From Weissella confusa (GTDB lineage Bacteria > Bacillota > Bacilli > Lactobacillales > Lactobacillaceae): DNA of 64,000 bases. Below, one piece after another: positions 34,769 through 46,958 of the stretch (its first letter is position 1; each line of letters opens with the position of its first letter). Both the position numbers and the translations under genes were made by a program. The notes beneath the pieces were generated by a model. It was not told the DNA's origin. It saw only the letters and a list, made by a program, of their open reading frames with translations, and made no database searches. Location: NCBI GenBank assembly GCA_041871065.1, contig CP168942.1, positions 1,396,501 to 1,460,500 of the forward strand, read 5' to 3'.

Positions 34769-35398
34769 TTAAGCTTCTTCTGACAAGCCCTTCTTGTTCG
34801 TCTCAGACAAACCACCCTCGGGTTCCAAAACTTCAGCCGTTACTTGCTTTGCTTCTTCAACCGCAACTGGTTCTTCCAAGTCTTCAAATGCTTCTGACAA
34901 TGAAGGTGCCGTTGGATCCAAGACGATATCAATGTCTTCATCTTCAAGCTCAGGTGCTACCTTAGCACGAACTTGATCCTTCACTTCGCTAGCCTTTGAC
35001 TTTGCTTGATCAGCCAAATCTTGTGCTTGCGCCTTCAAATCATCAGCCTTCGCACGCAAACCGGCCGTCTTCTCGTCAGCTTGCGCCTTAAGTTCATCGG
35101 CCTTGGCACGCAAGCCAGCTGTCTTCTCATCAGCTTGCGCCTTCAAGTCAGCTACCTTGCCATCCAAGCCCTTCTCGGCAACAAAATCGTCAGCGCGATC
35201 ACGAACAGATGCCACCGCATCAGTTGCTGCATATGTGTAATCAACCGCCTTGTCGCGAACGTCAACAACGATGTCGTCAACCTTAGCCTTCAACTTTTCT
35301 TGTTCTGCTGGTGACAAGCTCTTGAAGTAGGCGTATCCAGCCGCAGCTGCTACACCACTAAACAACAATCCTGCCAAAAATCCTTTTCCCTTAGACAT
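34769..35398 (-). CDS. YtxH-like membrane-associated coiled-coil protein
   Basis: General-stress-type protein of the YtxH family. The 209-residue protein has an N-terminal membrane helix (about 6-25, FLAGLLFSGVAAAAGYAYF). A long Lys/Asp/Ala-rich helix follows (about 30-150), containing two copies of the 18-residue unit LKAQADEKTAGLRAKADE, then an acidic C-terminal tail. It is encoded 28 bp after a DUF948 gene, and the YtxG(DUF948)-YtxH pairing is known from Bacillus. The role, likely envelope or stress related, is not established. Confidence 0.8.
   Translation of the reverse strand: MSKGKGFLAGLLFSGVAAAAGYAYFKSLSPAEQEKLKAKVDDIVVDVRDKAVDYTYAATDAVASVRDRADDFVAEKGLDGKVADLKAQADEKTAGLRAKADELKAQADEKTAGLRAKADDLKAQAQDLADQAKSKASEVKDQVRAKVAPELEDEDIDIVLDPTAPSLSEAFEDLEEPVAVEEAKQVTAEVLEPEGGLSETNKKGLSEEA
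35028..35140 (-). repeat. 54-bp in-frame direct repeat in the YtxH-like gene
   Basis: Two adjacent 54-bp units encode LKAQADEKTAGLRAKADE/D, with a few synonymous differences. They extend the coiled coil by exactly 18 residues per copy. Confidence 0.75.
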
Positions 35399-35426
35399 GG
35401 TTAATACCCTCCTAATTTATATCTGA

Positions 35427-35816
35427 TTACTTTGTCGTTGATGATTGTGCCTTGCGCGCCTTGCGGAATCCATTAACCGCTGAGAACGCTGAAGCAACAC
35501 CAGCCCCACGTGAAGCAGCTGTTGACTTAACCTTCCCCGTCAAGTTGTGCGTTGCCGCATTCAACTCAGACACAGATGTCCCCAAATCTGCCACCGCTTG
35601 GAAAGCCGGATCAATTGTCGCTACCTTGCCATTAACATCGTTCAACAATGTGTTTGCGTTAGCTAAAATGTCGTTTGCCTCACGTGCAATGATATCCACA
35701 TCACGCGTAATGACCCCCAAAGTGCGTGTCAATCGAACCAAGAATAGCCCGATAAACAAGACCAACAACAATACCGCCACCGCAATGATAATCAACGCGA
35801 TTTGACCTGCTGTCAT
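35427..35816 (-). CDS. DUF948 domain-containing protein (YtxG-like)
   Basis: The 129-residue protein has an N-terminal membrane helix (about 5-27, IALIIIAVAVLLLVLFIGLFLV) read in two hydrophobic blocks. An amphipathic helical DUF948 region follows (about 30-95, DVDIIAREANDILANANTLL), then a Ser/Lys-rich tail. It forms an operon with the YtxH-like gene downstream. A cre-like TTTAAGCGCTTCC lies about 50 bp upstream of the start, so catabolite control is possible but weakly supported. Confidence 0.82.
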   Translation of the reverse strand: MTAGQIALIIIAVAVLLLVLFIGLFLVRLTRTLGVITRDVDIIAREANDILANANTLLNDVNGKVATIDPAFQAVADLGTSVSELNAATHNLTGKVKSTAASRGAGVASAFSAVNGFRKARKAQSSTTK

Positions 35817-36126
35817 AGTTATTCCTCCAAGTTTCTTTATAGGTCTTATTCTAACTGTTTAAGCGCTTCCTTTCAATGAAAGTGATTTTAATGATATACG
35901 GCTGTATTGTGTATGAATTACGCATCTTATCAAAATGTTTCGGTTTTCCTTCACAGACTCTGTCACAAACGGCATAAAAACGTTACAAACGGGTTAAAAA
36001 CCCTTAAAAAACATTGAACTGCTCACAGTTTTTTGATAGATTGATAAGCGTTCGTTTGTGCACAGAAATGTGCAAACATTTGTTCTGGTTAAACAGTTAA
36101 AAATTATTTTCACATTTGGAGGAATT
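35817..36126. promoter_or_regulatory. Divergent regulatory gap between the DUF948 gene and the aquaporin gene
   Basis: A 310-bp gap with no gene. It holds an imperfect cre-like TTTAAGCGCTTCC near 35858-35870 and a small hairpin GGGTTAAAAACCC near 35990-36004. For the + gene there is a promoter TTGAAC (36014-36019), 17 bp, TAGATT (36037-36042). A GGAGG ribosome site lies directly before 36127. Nothing else was seen. Confidence 0.5.
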
Positions 36127-36846
36127 ATGGACCACTCATTAGTCGTACGTTTGTTCGCCGAGTTCTTCGGAACAGCGTTCTTGGTTTTGTTGGGTAACGG
36201 ATCAGTTGCCAATACCGAGTTGAAGAATACAAAGGGAGCTGAAACTGGTTGGTTGAACATCGCCGTTGGTTACGGAGCCGGTGTTGCCATCCCAGCTATG
36301 GCTTTCGGTGCTTTCTCAGCTCAAATCAACCCTGCCTTTACGTTGGCCTTGGCCGTTGTCGGTGACTTCCCATGGTCAGAAGTTTTGCCTTACATCATCG
36401 CGCAAGTTTTGGGTGCTATGTTCGGTCAACTTTTGGTTGTCGCTGCCTACAAGCCATACTTCGATTTGACGACAAACGTTGACGCGGTCTTCGCCCCATT
36501 CTCAACGACTGACGCTGCTAACTCACGCTTCAACGGATTCATCAACGAATTTGTTGGAACATTTGTTTTGGTATTCGCCGCTTTGGGAATTACGTCATCA
36601 ACTGAATACAAGGGTATTGCCGGTTTGGCATTGGGTGTCCTTGTTGCAACGTTGGTTACGTCATTGGGTGGTGCAACCGGTCCTGGTTTGAACCCTGCGC
36701 GTGACTTCGGTCCACGTTTGGTTCACGCCTTGTTGCCATTGAAGTTTAAGGGATCATCACACTGGGAGTATGCATGGGTTGCCGTTTTGGCACCTATCGC
36801 TGGTGGTATCCTTGCCTCAACTTTGTGGTGGACATTGTTTAAGTAA
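36127..36846 (+). CDS. MIP family aquaglyceroporin (glycerol facilitator-like)
   Basis: Membrane channel of 239 residues with six helices and the two half-helix NPA loops: NPAF (INPAFTLALA, about 68-77) and NPAR (GLNPARDFGPRL, about 192-203). The Asp after NPAR is typical of glycerol-conducting GlpF-type channels; some lactobacillar homologues also pass lactic acid or dihydroxyacetone. Start at the ATG 36127 just after GGAGG; the frame is open 23 codons further upstream. Single gene with its own promoter and terminator. Confidence 0.92.
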   Translation: MDHSLVVRLFAEFFGTAFLVLLGNGSVANTELKNTKGAETGWLNIAVGYGAGVAIPAMAFGAFSAQINPAFTLALAVVGDFPWSEVLPYIIAQVLGAMFGQLLVVAAYKPYFDLTTNVDAVFAPFSTTDAANSRFNGFINEFVGTFVLVFAALGITSSTEYKGIAGLALGVLVATLVTSLGGATGPGLNPARDFGPRLVHALLPLKFKGSSHWEYAWVAVLAPIAGGILASTLWWTLFK

Positions 36847-36857
36847 GAACAGTTAAT

Positions 36858-36901
36858 TAAAAGACGCTGACTTCAGAAATTTGAAGTCAGCGTCTTTTTT
36901 T
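36858..36901. terminator. Bidirectional terminator between aquaporin and pepF
   Basis: AAAAGACGCTGACTTCA / TGAAGTCAGCGTCTTTTTTT between convergent genes. Confidence 0.9.
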
Positions 36902-36906
36902 AGTTC

Positions 36907-38715
36907 TTATGCCAATTCATTAACAAGTGCTTCGAACTCGTTCAAACGTTCCTCGAAGACCTTGAATGTATCTTGTAGGTAATCTGGCTTGGTCATATCC
37001 AAACCAGCCTTCTTCATCACATCAATTGGGAATGCTGATGATCCAGCTTGCAAGTATTCCTTGTAAGCAGCGACTGCAGGCTCACCTTCAGTCAAAATCT
37101 TATCAGCCATCGCCGTCGCAGCTGCGAAACCAGTTGCATATTGGAAGACATAGAAGTTGTAGTAGAAGTGTGGAATACGCTCCCATTCGTGGGCGATTTC
37201 CTCATCAAACGTCAATTCTGGTCCATAGTAACGACGGTTCATCTCACCATATGCTTCATCCAAAACATCAGCTGTCAAAGGTGTTCCTTCAGCATCTGTT
37301 ACGTGCATCCATTGCTCAAATTCAGCAAATTGGGTTTGACGGAAGACTGTTCCCTTCACGCCATCCAAGTATTGATTCAAGATGTATGCGCGTAGCTTCT
37401 TATCATCAACCGTCTTCAACAAGTAATCCGTCAACAAGTTTTCGTTGGTTGTTGAGGCAATTTCAGCCAAGAAAATTGGGTAGTCACCGTAGTGGTATGG
37501 TTGGTTTTGACGCGTGTAGTATGAGTGCACTGAGTGACCCATTTCGTGAACAAGCGTGCTCAAGTTGTTCAAATTATCCACCCAGTTCAACAAAATGAAT
37601 GGGTTCGTGTCATATGAACCACCTGAATAAGCACCTGAACGCTTACCCTTGTTTTCAATCACATCAATCCAACGACTGTCAAAGGCCTTGTTCACAATAT
37701 CAAGGTAATCATCCCCCAATGGTGACAAAGCCTTCAACGCTTCAGCTTGGGCTGACTCATAATCAATGTCATAATCTGGTTCACCCAAAATTGGCGTGTA
37801 AAGATCGTATGAGTGTAGTTCATCCAAGCCCAACAACTTCTTACGCAAGCCAACATAACGGTGCAACAATGGCAACGCCTTGTTAACCTCAGCCACCAAG
37901 GTATCATAAACGACTTCAGGCACGTGGTTACCAGCCAAGGCAGCTTCACGCGCATTGTCATAGTGGTGCGCAGCGGCCATGAAGTTCTGCCCCTTTACGT
38001 GGTTACCAATCAATGAGGCAAACGTGTTTTCCAAAGCCATGTATGACTTGTAGAATGTTTGGAACGCGTTCTTACGGATTTCAGGATTCGTTGACTCCAA
38101 CAAACGTGAGTATACACCGTTAGACAACGTCTCCATTTCACCGTTTTCGTTTTCAACAGCATCGAATGCAATATCAGCGTTGTCCAATACGCCAAAGGTA
38201 CGTTGTGAGGCACCAAAGACATCACCCGCGGCTGCCAACAGTGACTCTTGTTCAGTTGGCAAGACGTGACCTTGTTGCGTCAAAATACTGTCAAAGTAGT
38301 GCTTGTAGTCTTGCAACTTAGGTTCAGCCGCGAAGAATTCTGACAATTCCTCTTCTGACAAGCTCAAAACGGCAGGGTCAAAGAAGGCAATCGCAGCTGA
38401 CACACGGGCAGCCAATGACTCAGCCATGTTGTTCAAGCCTTGGTAGTACGTGTTCGCCGTGTCTTGGTCAGACTTCATTGAGGCATAAACGTACAACTTT
38501 TCCAAATCTTGCATCAAGCCCAAGCCGTATTGCAACGCATTGTACAAATCCGTTGCCGAATTCGTCACGTTCGCTGCAAAGAACTCAGCTGACTCAAGAC
38601 GGTCTTCCAAATCTGCGAAGGCATCTTCCCACGCTTCGTCAGAGGCAAAGATTGTTGATAGATCCCAAGTCATTGACTCAGGCAACTCTTCGCGCAATGG
38701 TAATTCTTTTGCCAT
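36907..38715 (-). CDS. pepF: Oligoendopeptidase F (M3B)
   Basis: Cytosolic zinc endopeptidase cutting oligopeptides of about 7-17 residues. The 602-residue protein matches the family length. An N-terminal all-helical domain (about 1-200) is followed by the catalytic domain with HEMGH (LVHEMGHSVHSY near 385) and the downstream Glu in ANFLAEIAST-like EIASTTNE. The ATG at 38715 is chosen, with GAGG 9 bp upstream, over an ATG five codons earlier. It lies upstream of no other gene in its strand direction, so is probably monocistronic. Confidence 0.95.
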   Translation of the reverse strand: MAKELPLREELPESMTWDLSTIFASDEAWEDAFADLEDRLESAEFFAANVTNSATDLYNALQYGLGLMQDLEKLYVYASMKSDQDTANTYYQGLNNMAESLAARVSAAIAFFDPAVLSLSEEELSEFFAAEPKLQDYKHYFDSILTQQGHVLPTEQESLLAAAGDVFGASQRTFGVLDNADIAFDAVENENGEMETLSNGVYSRLLESTNPEIRKNAFQTFYKSYMALENTFASLIGNHVKGQNFMAAAHHYDNAREAALAGNHVPEVVYDTLVAEVNKALPLLHRYVGLRKKLLGLDELHSYDLYTPILGEPDYDIDYESAQAEALKALSPLGDDYLDIVNKAFDSRWIDVIENKGKRSGAYSGGSYDTNPFILLNWVDNLNNLSTLVHEMGHSVHSYYTRQNQPYHYGDYPIFLAEIASTTNENLLTDYLLKTVDDKKLRAYILNQYLDGVKGTVFRQTQFAEFEQWMHVTDAEGTPLTADVLDEAYGEMNRRYYGPELTFDEEIAHEWERIPHFYYNFYVFQYATGFAAATAMADKILTEGEPAVAAYKEYLQAGSSAFPIDVMKKAGLDMTKPDYLQDTFKVFEERLNEFEALVNELA

Positions 38716-38792
38716 AATAGCTAACCTCATTTCAACTTTATAGTTGTTATTCTACACTTTGGGTTACGAAGTTGCACGTAGTAACGGAGGAG

Positions 38793-39803
38793 CTAATCTA
38801 ACACCGCAAATTTATGTTGGTAATCCGGGTACCATTCTGGCGCTCGGTTCAACCAAACCCGGTCACCCTGTCGTGTAATCACATCCGCCACCTGCCATTC
38901 CTGTAACAATTGATTCAACCATAAACTAACGGCCTCGTCTTGTTTGGTGGCACCAAATTCAAACCAAGCCTGCTGAATCAACACTTCCTGTAGTTGTTCA
39001 ATAGTCTGCGGTCCTTTTTCTAACGCCAACAAAACCGCTAATGACAACTCCCATTGCGTTGCACGCCCACCACCCGGCATTGCATTCAGACGATGACAAA
39101 TCCACGGCATCCCCACTAAACTACGTCCTAAACGATATAATCGTTTCTGCCAACGTCGACTAATGTCTGCACGTTGCGTCGCTAGCTGTTGCAATTTCAA
39201 TAATTGGCGATACGGATCGCCGACATCTTTTTGACCAACCCGATTACGACAATCAAGGCGCCACCATGACTGCCACTCAACACGATTGTTTTTTGGTCGC
39301 CAAAAGGCCACCTGTAAACTGTCACCACGAATCCGGGCAAACTTGGCCCAGGTGGCTTGTTGTAACTTTTTCTGCTGATAAGTTGGTCCCAATACCCAAA
39401 CGACATCCATCCCCAACGACTCAAACCCACGTGACCGTTCGGAAATTCGTTGGGCCGTTATTGGGGCGCATTGAAACTCAACCGCGATTTTTACATTATT
39501 GAAGGTCACAACTAAATCCGGGCGTTGCTGAATATCTGGTAGCCAAACTTCCAATTCAACCGTGCCACCAATATTTTCAAAAAAATCAGCCAATTGTAAT
39601 TTACCCAACAAATGATCGCGTGATTCTCCCTCAGCCAACGATTGGCAATCACGTAAGGTTACGTGTGAAAAATGTGGTGTTTTAATCGTCCCTTGTTTCA
39701 GTTGCACCTCACCCTCACAACCGGGACAAACGTAAACAGTCGTTTTCACCGCCACATCGGCTTTCACCAGTTCTACTGACCCATGCTTCTTTGCTATAAA
39801 CAT
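38793..39803 (-). CDS. coiA: Competence protein CoiA-like
   Basis: CoiA proteins act in natural transformation, during DNA processing or recombination. The 336-residue protein has an N-terminal zinc-finger-like CPGC (about 24-27) with PHFSHV after it. A PD-(D/E)xK nuclease core follows (RPDLVVTF and IAVEFQ at about 100-120, with QRISERSRGF and VVWVLG). Its C-terminal half is Trp/Gln-rich and divergent. Start at the ATG 39803, 6 bp after GGAGG. The gene is adjacent to pepF, as in several lactic acid bacteria and streptococci. Function in competence here is inferred. Confidence 0.85.
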   Translation of the reverse strand: MFIAKKHGSVELVKADVAVKTTVYVCPGCEGEVQLKQGTIKTPHFSHVTLRDCQSLAEGESRDHLLGKLQLADFFENIGGTVELEVWLPDIQQRPDLVVTFNNVKIAVEFQCAPITAQRISERSRGFESLGMDVVWVLGPTYQQKKLQQATWAKFARIRGDSLQVAFWRPKNNRVEWQSWWRLDCRNRVGQKDVGDPYRQLLKLQQLATQRADISRRWQKRLYRLGRSLVGMPWICHRLNAMPGGGRATQWELSLAVLLALEKGPQTIEQLQEVLIQQAWFEFGATKQDEAVSLWLNQLLQEWQVADVITRQGDRVWLNRAPEWYPDYQHKFAVLD

Positions 39804-39869
39804 ATGCATCCTCCTAGTAATAAAGAGGTGCAGCCGGCCATATTTTCCAATCGACTTTTTGACAAAAGA

Positions 39870-39904
39870 AAAAGACTTATAAGTCATCTGACCTATAAGT
39901 CTTA
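39870..39904 (-). terminator. Terminator of the beta-glucoside PTS operon
   Basis: AAGACTTATAGGTC / GACTTATAAGTCTT followed by TTTCTTTT on the minus strand, just past the IIC stop. Confidence 0.8.
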
Positions 39905-39921
39905 ATTCTTAATCAACTTGA

Positions 39922-41283
39922 TTAGTTAGTTGCTTCTTCCAACTTTTCAATGTCTTCAGCTGATGGCTCTGCATCAACTTGCTCTTCAGCAAGCAAGACC
40001 TTGTCGTACTTACGAGCAAATGGCAAGTAAGTGAATCCAGTCATCACAAGCATCAAAGCTTGCCACAAAGCACCTTGCCATCCACCGACAATCAAACCAG
40101 AAATAATGGCTGGCGTCGTCCAAGGAACATACATTCCGTTAAATGGTGGGATGATACCGAAGTAAATTGCAAAGTAAGTAGCGAATCCTGAGATAAGTGG
40201 CGTCAAGATAAATGGTACGGCTAGCAATGGGTTCAATACCAATGGCAAACCGAACAAAATTGGCTCGTTGATGTTGAACAAAGCAGGAACGATTTCCAAC
40301 TTACCCAACGTCTTCATTTGAACTGACTTGGCGCGTACCAACATGAACACAACCAAACCAATCGTCATACCTGAACCAGTAACCGTGATAAATTGGTCCA
40401 TGAAGGCTTGCGTAACGATGTGACCACCGTTCTCCAACGTCAACTTTCCAGCCTTGTACAAAGCCAAGTTGTCGGCGTTGTTAGCCAATAGCAATGGCGT
40501 CATGATACCACCAACGATGGTTGCACCGTGGACACCGAAGAACCACAAGAACACTGGCAAGAAGGCAACAACGACAACACCCAAAGGTCCGTCAGTTGCG
40601 TGTTGCAAAGGTGTTTGGATCGTCGTGTAAATCCACTCTACCAAAGTCGTGTTGAATCCCAACTTGAAGATTCCGTAAACAGCAGTTGCAATCGTTACGA
40701 TAGCAGCACCTGGCACCAAAGCCGTAAATGATGCTGCAACGTTAGCTGGCACTTGTTCAGGCAACTTGATTGTGAAGCCCTTCTTCATGAACCATGAGTA
40801 ACCCCAACCAACAAGCAAACCAACGATGATGGCAACGATCATTCCCTTACCACCAAGCCAAGCCTTGTCGATAACACCTGACACTTGCCAAGCAGTTGAC
40901 GTCTTGTCTGGGTCAGCAATGTTCGTTACAGACTTGATTGTGTCTGGTTGCAACAAGATGTCGACAACAACGGCCAACAAACCGGCTGATACACCTTCGT
41001 ATCCTTCATCGCGAACCCATGAGTAGGCGATTCCGAATACGGCAAACAAAGCCATGATTCCAAATGATGCGTTATTTGCTTGCAAGAAGATAGGTCCTAG
41101 GCCAATCTTATCCAAGTAATCCGCAATTGGTTGGTATGGGAATTGTCCCAAGATCAAGAAAATAGCTCCAATAACGATGAATGGAATTGGGTAAAGCATA
41201 CCATTCTTAATCGCTGTAACCGCCTTCGTGTTAACGAATTTCATTACCGGCGGCAACAACTTTTCATTAATAAATGTATTCAT
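39922..41283 (-). CDS. celB: PTS lactose/cellobiose-family EIIC
   Basis: Membrane permease of a Lac-family PTS. The 453-residue protein has about 10 hydrophobic helices, the family landmark NINEPILFGLPLVLNP at about 336-351, and GVHGATIVGGIMTPLL at about 251-266, plus an acidic cytosolic tail. It imports and, with IIA and IIB, phosphorylates a beta-glucoside such as cellobiose. It is the last gene of the leftward operon, 74 bp after the first 6-phospho-beta-glucosidase. Confidence 0.94.
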   Translation of the reverse strand: MNTFINEKLLPPVMKFVNTKAVTAIKNGMLYPIPFIVIGAIFLILGQFPYQPIADYLDKIGLGPIFLQANNASFGIMALFAVFGIAYSWVRDEGYEGVSAGLLAVVVDILLQPDTIKSVTNIADPDKTSTAWQVSGVIDKAWLGGKGMIVAIIVGLLVGWGYSWFMKKGFTIKLPEQVPANVAASFTALVPGAAIVTIATAVYGIFKLGFNTTLVEWIYTTIQTPLQHATDGPLGVVVVAFLPVFLWFFGVHGATIVGGIMTPLLLANNADNLALYKAGKLTLENGGHIVTQAFMDQFITVTGSGMTIGLVVFMLVRAKSVQMKTLGKLEIVPALFNINEPILFGLPLVLNPLLAVPFILTPLISGFATYFAIYFGIIPPFNGMYVPWTTPAIISGLIVGGWQGALWQALMLVMTGFTYLPFARKYDKVLLAEEQVDAEPSAEDIEKLEEATN

Positions 41284-41357
41284 GTTATTATCCTCATTCT
41301 ATGAATATATAGTATAAATTTTTAAAACCGATAGTTAACACCAATCCTCTATTAGAA

Positions 41358-43135
<1,778 letters not shown>

Positions 43136-43157
43136 AATTATTCCCCCATATGCTAAT

Positions 43158-43188
43158 GACTGACTGGTCATTACGCTACCAGTCAGTC
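43158..43188 (-). other. Intercistronic hairpin between EIIB and EIIA
   Basis: A perfect 11-bp inverted repeat GACTGACTGGT / ACCAGTCAGTC with a 9-base loop and no T-run. It probably acts as an mRNA stability or processing element that sets unequal expression of upstream and downstream cistrons. Confidence 0.65.
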
Positions 43189-43218
43189 AAACCGTCATTT
43201 GTTACTGCTCAAATCGTG

Positions 43219-43536
43219 TTACATCATTGCTTCGGCTGCTGCCAAAACCTTGTCACCCTTCATCATGCCGTAGTCCATCATGTTGATAACATCCATTGGA
43301 ATACCAGCTTCGTCAGTCTTCTTCTTAACATCGTTCTTCAAGTAACCGACTTGAGGTCCAAGCAACAATACGTCAGGCTTGTGATCTGATGCCAACTCTG
43401 CATCAATATCTGACGTTGACTTTGCAAAAATCTCGTAGTCCTTACCTTCAGCCTTAGCTGCATCTTGCATACGCTTAACCAACATTGAAGTTGACATTCC
43501 TGCCGCACATGCCAACATAATCGTCTTGTCTGCCAT
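43219..43536 (-). CDS. PTS lactose/cellobiose-family EIIB
   Basis: A 105-residue cytosolic phosphotransfer domain with phosphocysteine Cys10 in the P-loop LACAAGMSTSML. It transfers phosphate to the sugar carried by IIC. It lies 48 bp after the copy B glucosidase in the same operon. Confidence 0.95.
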   Translation of the reverse strand: MADKTIMLACAAGMSTSMLVKRMQDAAKAEGKDYEIFAKSTSDIDAELASDHKPDVLLLGPQVGYLKNDVKKKTDEAGIPMDVINMMDYGMMKGDKVLAAAEAMM

Positions 43537-43584
43537 AATTATTTCCTCCAGAAATACCTTTAATAAAAATTTTTTAGAATTAAA

Positions 43585-45384
<1,800 letters not shown>

Positions 45385-46044
45385 ATATATGGTCGAGTGT
45401 TTTGGTTTGTGGTGTTTTATTTGGTAGTAAGTGTCCGTCCTGACGGCCGGAGTGCTTGGCCCCTTCTAGGGCACGCTAACACGTCCAGACCATGACCTGC
45501 AGGGAGCGGAGTCCACGCCGTTGGCGCGTACGCCTTTACCTCCCGTGGCTCTAAGCGGTAAAACCGCTAAGAACCCACACCTGCGGGTCAAGGTCTGCAC
45601 GTGTCTATACGCGTGGCGGGGCCAAGCACAGCAGCCAAGCAATACTATGTTTTTTGGATGATCATCCACCACAAAACCGTAGGGTGAACGGTTTCCCCAT
45701 TTCTTTCCAGGTGGATGATAATCCGAAACTGACTAGAACATCCTGGCTGCTGGCATGGTGGGTATGGGGGCGGGGGTTCGGAGCTCCTGCGATATTAGCC
45801 GGTGACCAAGCAAGGACAGGAGCACCAGCAATCACTTAGCAGCAGTGGATTTCAAGGCGACAGGCGCAGAAACACGCTGAGGCTTAGTGAGAGCGGGACT
45901 CCGTTGCCACCAACTTATATTGCAGGACGGAGAACCCCCGCCCCCATATCCACCATGCCTCGACGCAACGCGTCGACACAAACCCCAACCCCCCAGTGAA
46001 CGACAAAAAAAGCACACAACCGAAAAATCGATTGTGTGCTTTTG
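45385..46044 (+). ncRNA. Large GC-rich structured noncoding RNA (candidate)
   Basis: No convincing coding frame, but dense compatible helices. Closing helix: 45404-45411 with 45977-45984. Left arm: 45452-45463 with 45618-45629 (12 bp), 45479-45491 with 45592-45604 (13 pairs, one mismatch), 45493-45503 with 45580-45590 (11 bp), hairpin 45554-45558/45564-45568. Middle: 45629-45637 with 45744-45752 (9 bp), enclosing 45656-45670 with 45710-45724 (15 pairs, one mismatch) and hairpin 45675-45680/45688-45693. Right arm: 45753-45779 with 45932-45958 (27 bp), enclosing 45783-45789/45817-45823 and 45832-45840/45882-45890. 3' hairpin: 45961-45966/45970-45975. Wobbles at 45498/45585 and 45762/45949 are G-U only on the + strand, fixing orientation. 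The roughly 580-nt body is the size of ROOL RNA, but homology is untested; GOLLD is another possibility. A hairpin with a short T-run ends it. Confidence 0.75.
46007..46044. terminator. Bidirectional terminator between the structured RNA and mecA
   Basis: AAAAGCACACAA / TTGTGTGCTTTT with an AT-rich loop. The T-run is long on the minus strand (mecA) and shorter (TTTT) on the + strand (structured RNA). Confidence 0.8.
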
Positions 46045-46053
46045 GGCTTTATT

Positions 46054-46797
46054 CTAGTTAAAGTATGACAACACTTGCGTCAATGCGTTTTCAGCGAAGA
46101 TCGTACGTCCGTGTTCTGCAAGCACTTCTGCTGCCACCGGCGTTACTTCACCATACTCACGTGCTACCGCGGTGATGTCTTGCAAACCAGTTTGTGATAC
46201 TGAATCATCGAATGACAACTCAAGGTAGTAAGCCTTGTTGTACTCGATAATCTTTGAATCACCAACTTCTTCTTGCATCATCTTAGCGAATTGGATGATG
46301 GCTTCAAAGTCGTTGAACTTCAAGATAACTTGACGGCGACCTTGCTTGTCACGTGCCAATTCACGAGCTGCATTAACCATTTGGTTGGCAGCTTGTTCTT
46401 CAGCACGGGCACGGCTGTTAGCCTTTGGCTTACGATCGCTTGTACCGTCATTATCAAGTAGTTGCTCCAACAAACTGTCTGAAACATCATCGTTGACGTC
46501 GCCCGCATCGCGATTTCCAAACATTGAGTTGATAACCCCATCCATCATGGCCTTATCACCAATGTTCTTTGAAATAAACAACTCCAAGCCATTTCGGTTT
46601 GGCAATACTTGGAAAGTGACAGCCTCATTGTTTTCAAAATCGTGCTCAACATCAACTTCTTCCAAGATATTGTAGAAGAAACGTTCAATTTCTTCCTGGT
46701 TGCCCAGCAAATCGATCACTGAGATACTGCGTTCTGCGAGATCGTCGTTAGTCACCACAACTCGAATTGTATCCTCGTTAATGCGTTCCATTTCCAT
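46054..46797 (-). CDS. mecA: Adapter protein MecA
   Basis: Adaptor that delivers substrates to the ClpC-ClpP protease and regulates competence and stress proteins. The 247-residue protein has an N-terminal substrate-binding part (MEMERINEDTIRVVVTNDDL), an acidic Ser/Asp-rich linker (about 100-135), and a C-terminal ClpC-binding domain (about 150-240, FNDFEAIIQFAKMM, YLELSF). A TATAAT -10 lies about 55 bp upstream (46854-46849). It is followed downstream in the genome by spx, another Clp-linked regulator, each with its own promoter and terminator. Confidence 0.95.
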   Translation of the reverse strand: MEMERINEDTIRVVVTNDDLAERSISVIDLLGNQEEIERFFYNILEEVDVEHDFENNEAVTFQVLPNRNGLELFISKNIGDKAMMDGVINSMFGNRDAGDVNDDVSDSLLEQLLDNDGTSDRKPKANSRARAEEQAANQMVNAARELARDKQGRRQVILKFNDFEAIIQFAKMMQEEVGDSKIIEYNKAYYLELSFDDSVSQTGLQDITAVAREYGEVTPVAAEVLAEHGRTIFAENALTQVLSYFN

Positions 46798-46910
46798 AAT
46801 TGGGCACCCCTTCCCTTCCCGCTATTCGGGAACTTATCTTTGTTAACCATTATAACAAAGTTACTGATTAATAGTCGATATATTAGTGTTTTAACCACCA
46901 ATTTGGGCTA

Positions 46911-46938
46911 AAAAAGAGGCCACACCCAGCAGCCTCAT
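46911..46938 (-). terminator. Terminator of spx
   Basis: GAGGC...GCCTC followed by TTTTTT on the minus strand, 20 bp past the spx stop. Confidence 0.7.
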
Positions 46939-46958
46939 TTTATGTATGGGTTAGGATG

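Noticed and set aside
45421..46000. RNase P RNA, tmRNA or SRP RNA as the identity of the structured region
   Set aside because: Conserved cores such as the RNase P GAGGAAAGTCC or the tmRNA tRNA-like ends were not found on either strand.
45654..46017. Short open frames of about 60 codons on both strands within the structured RNA region
   Set aside because: They have no ribosome sites, are rich in Arg/Gly/Pro from high GC, and cross the long helices. The helix evidence explains the sequence better.
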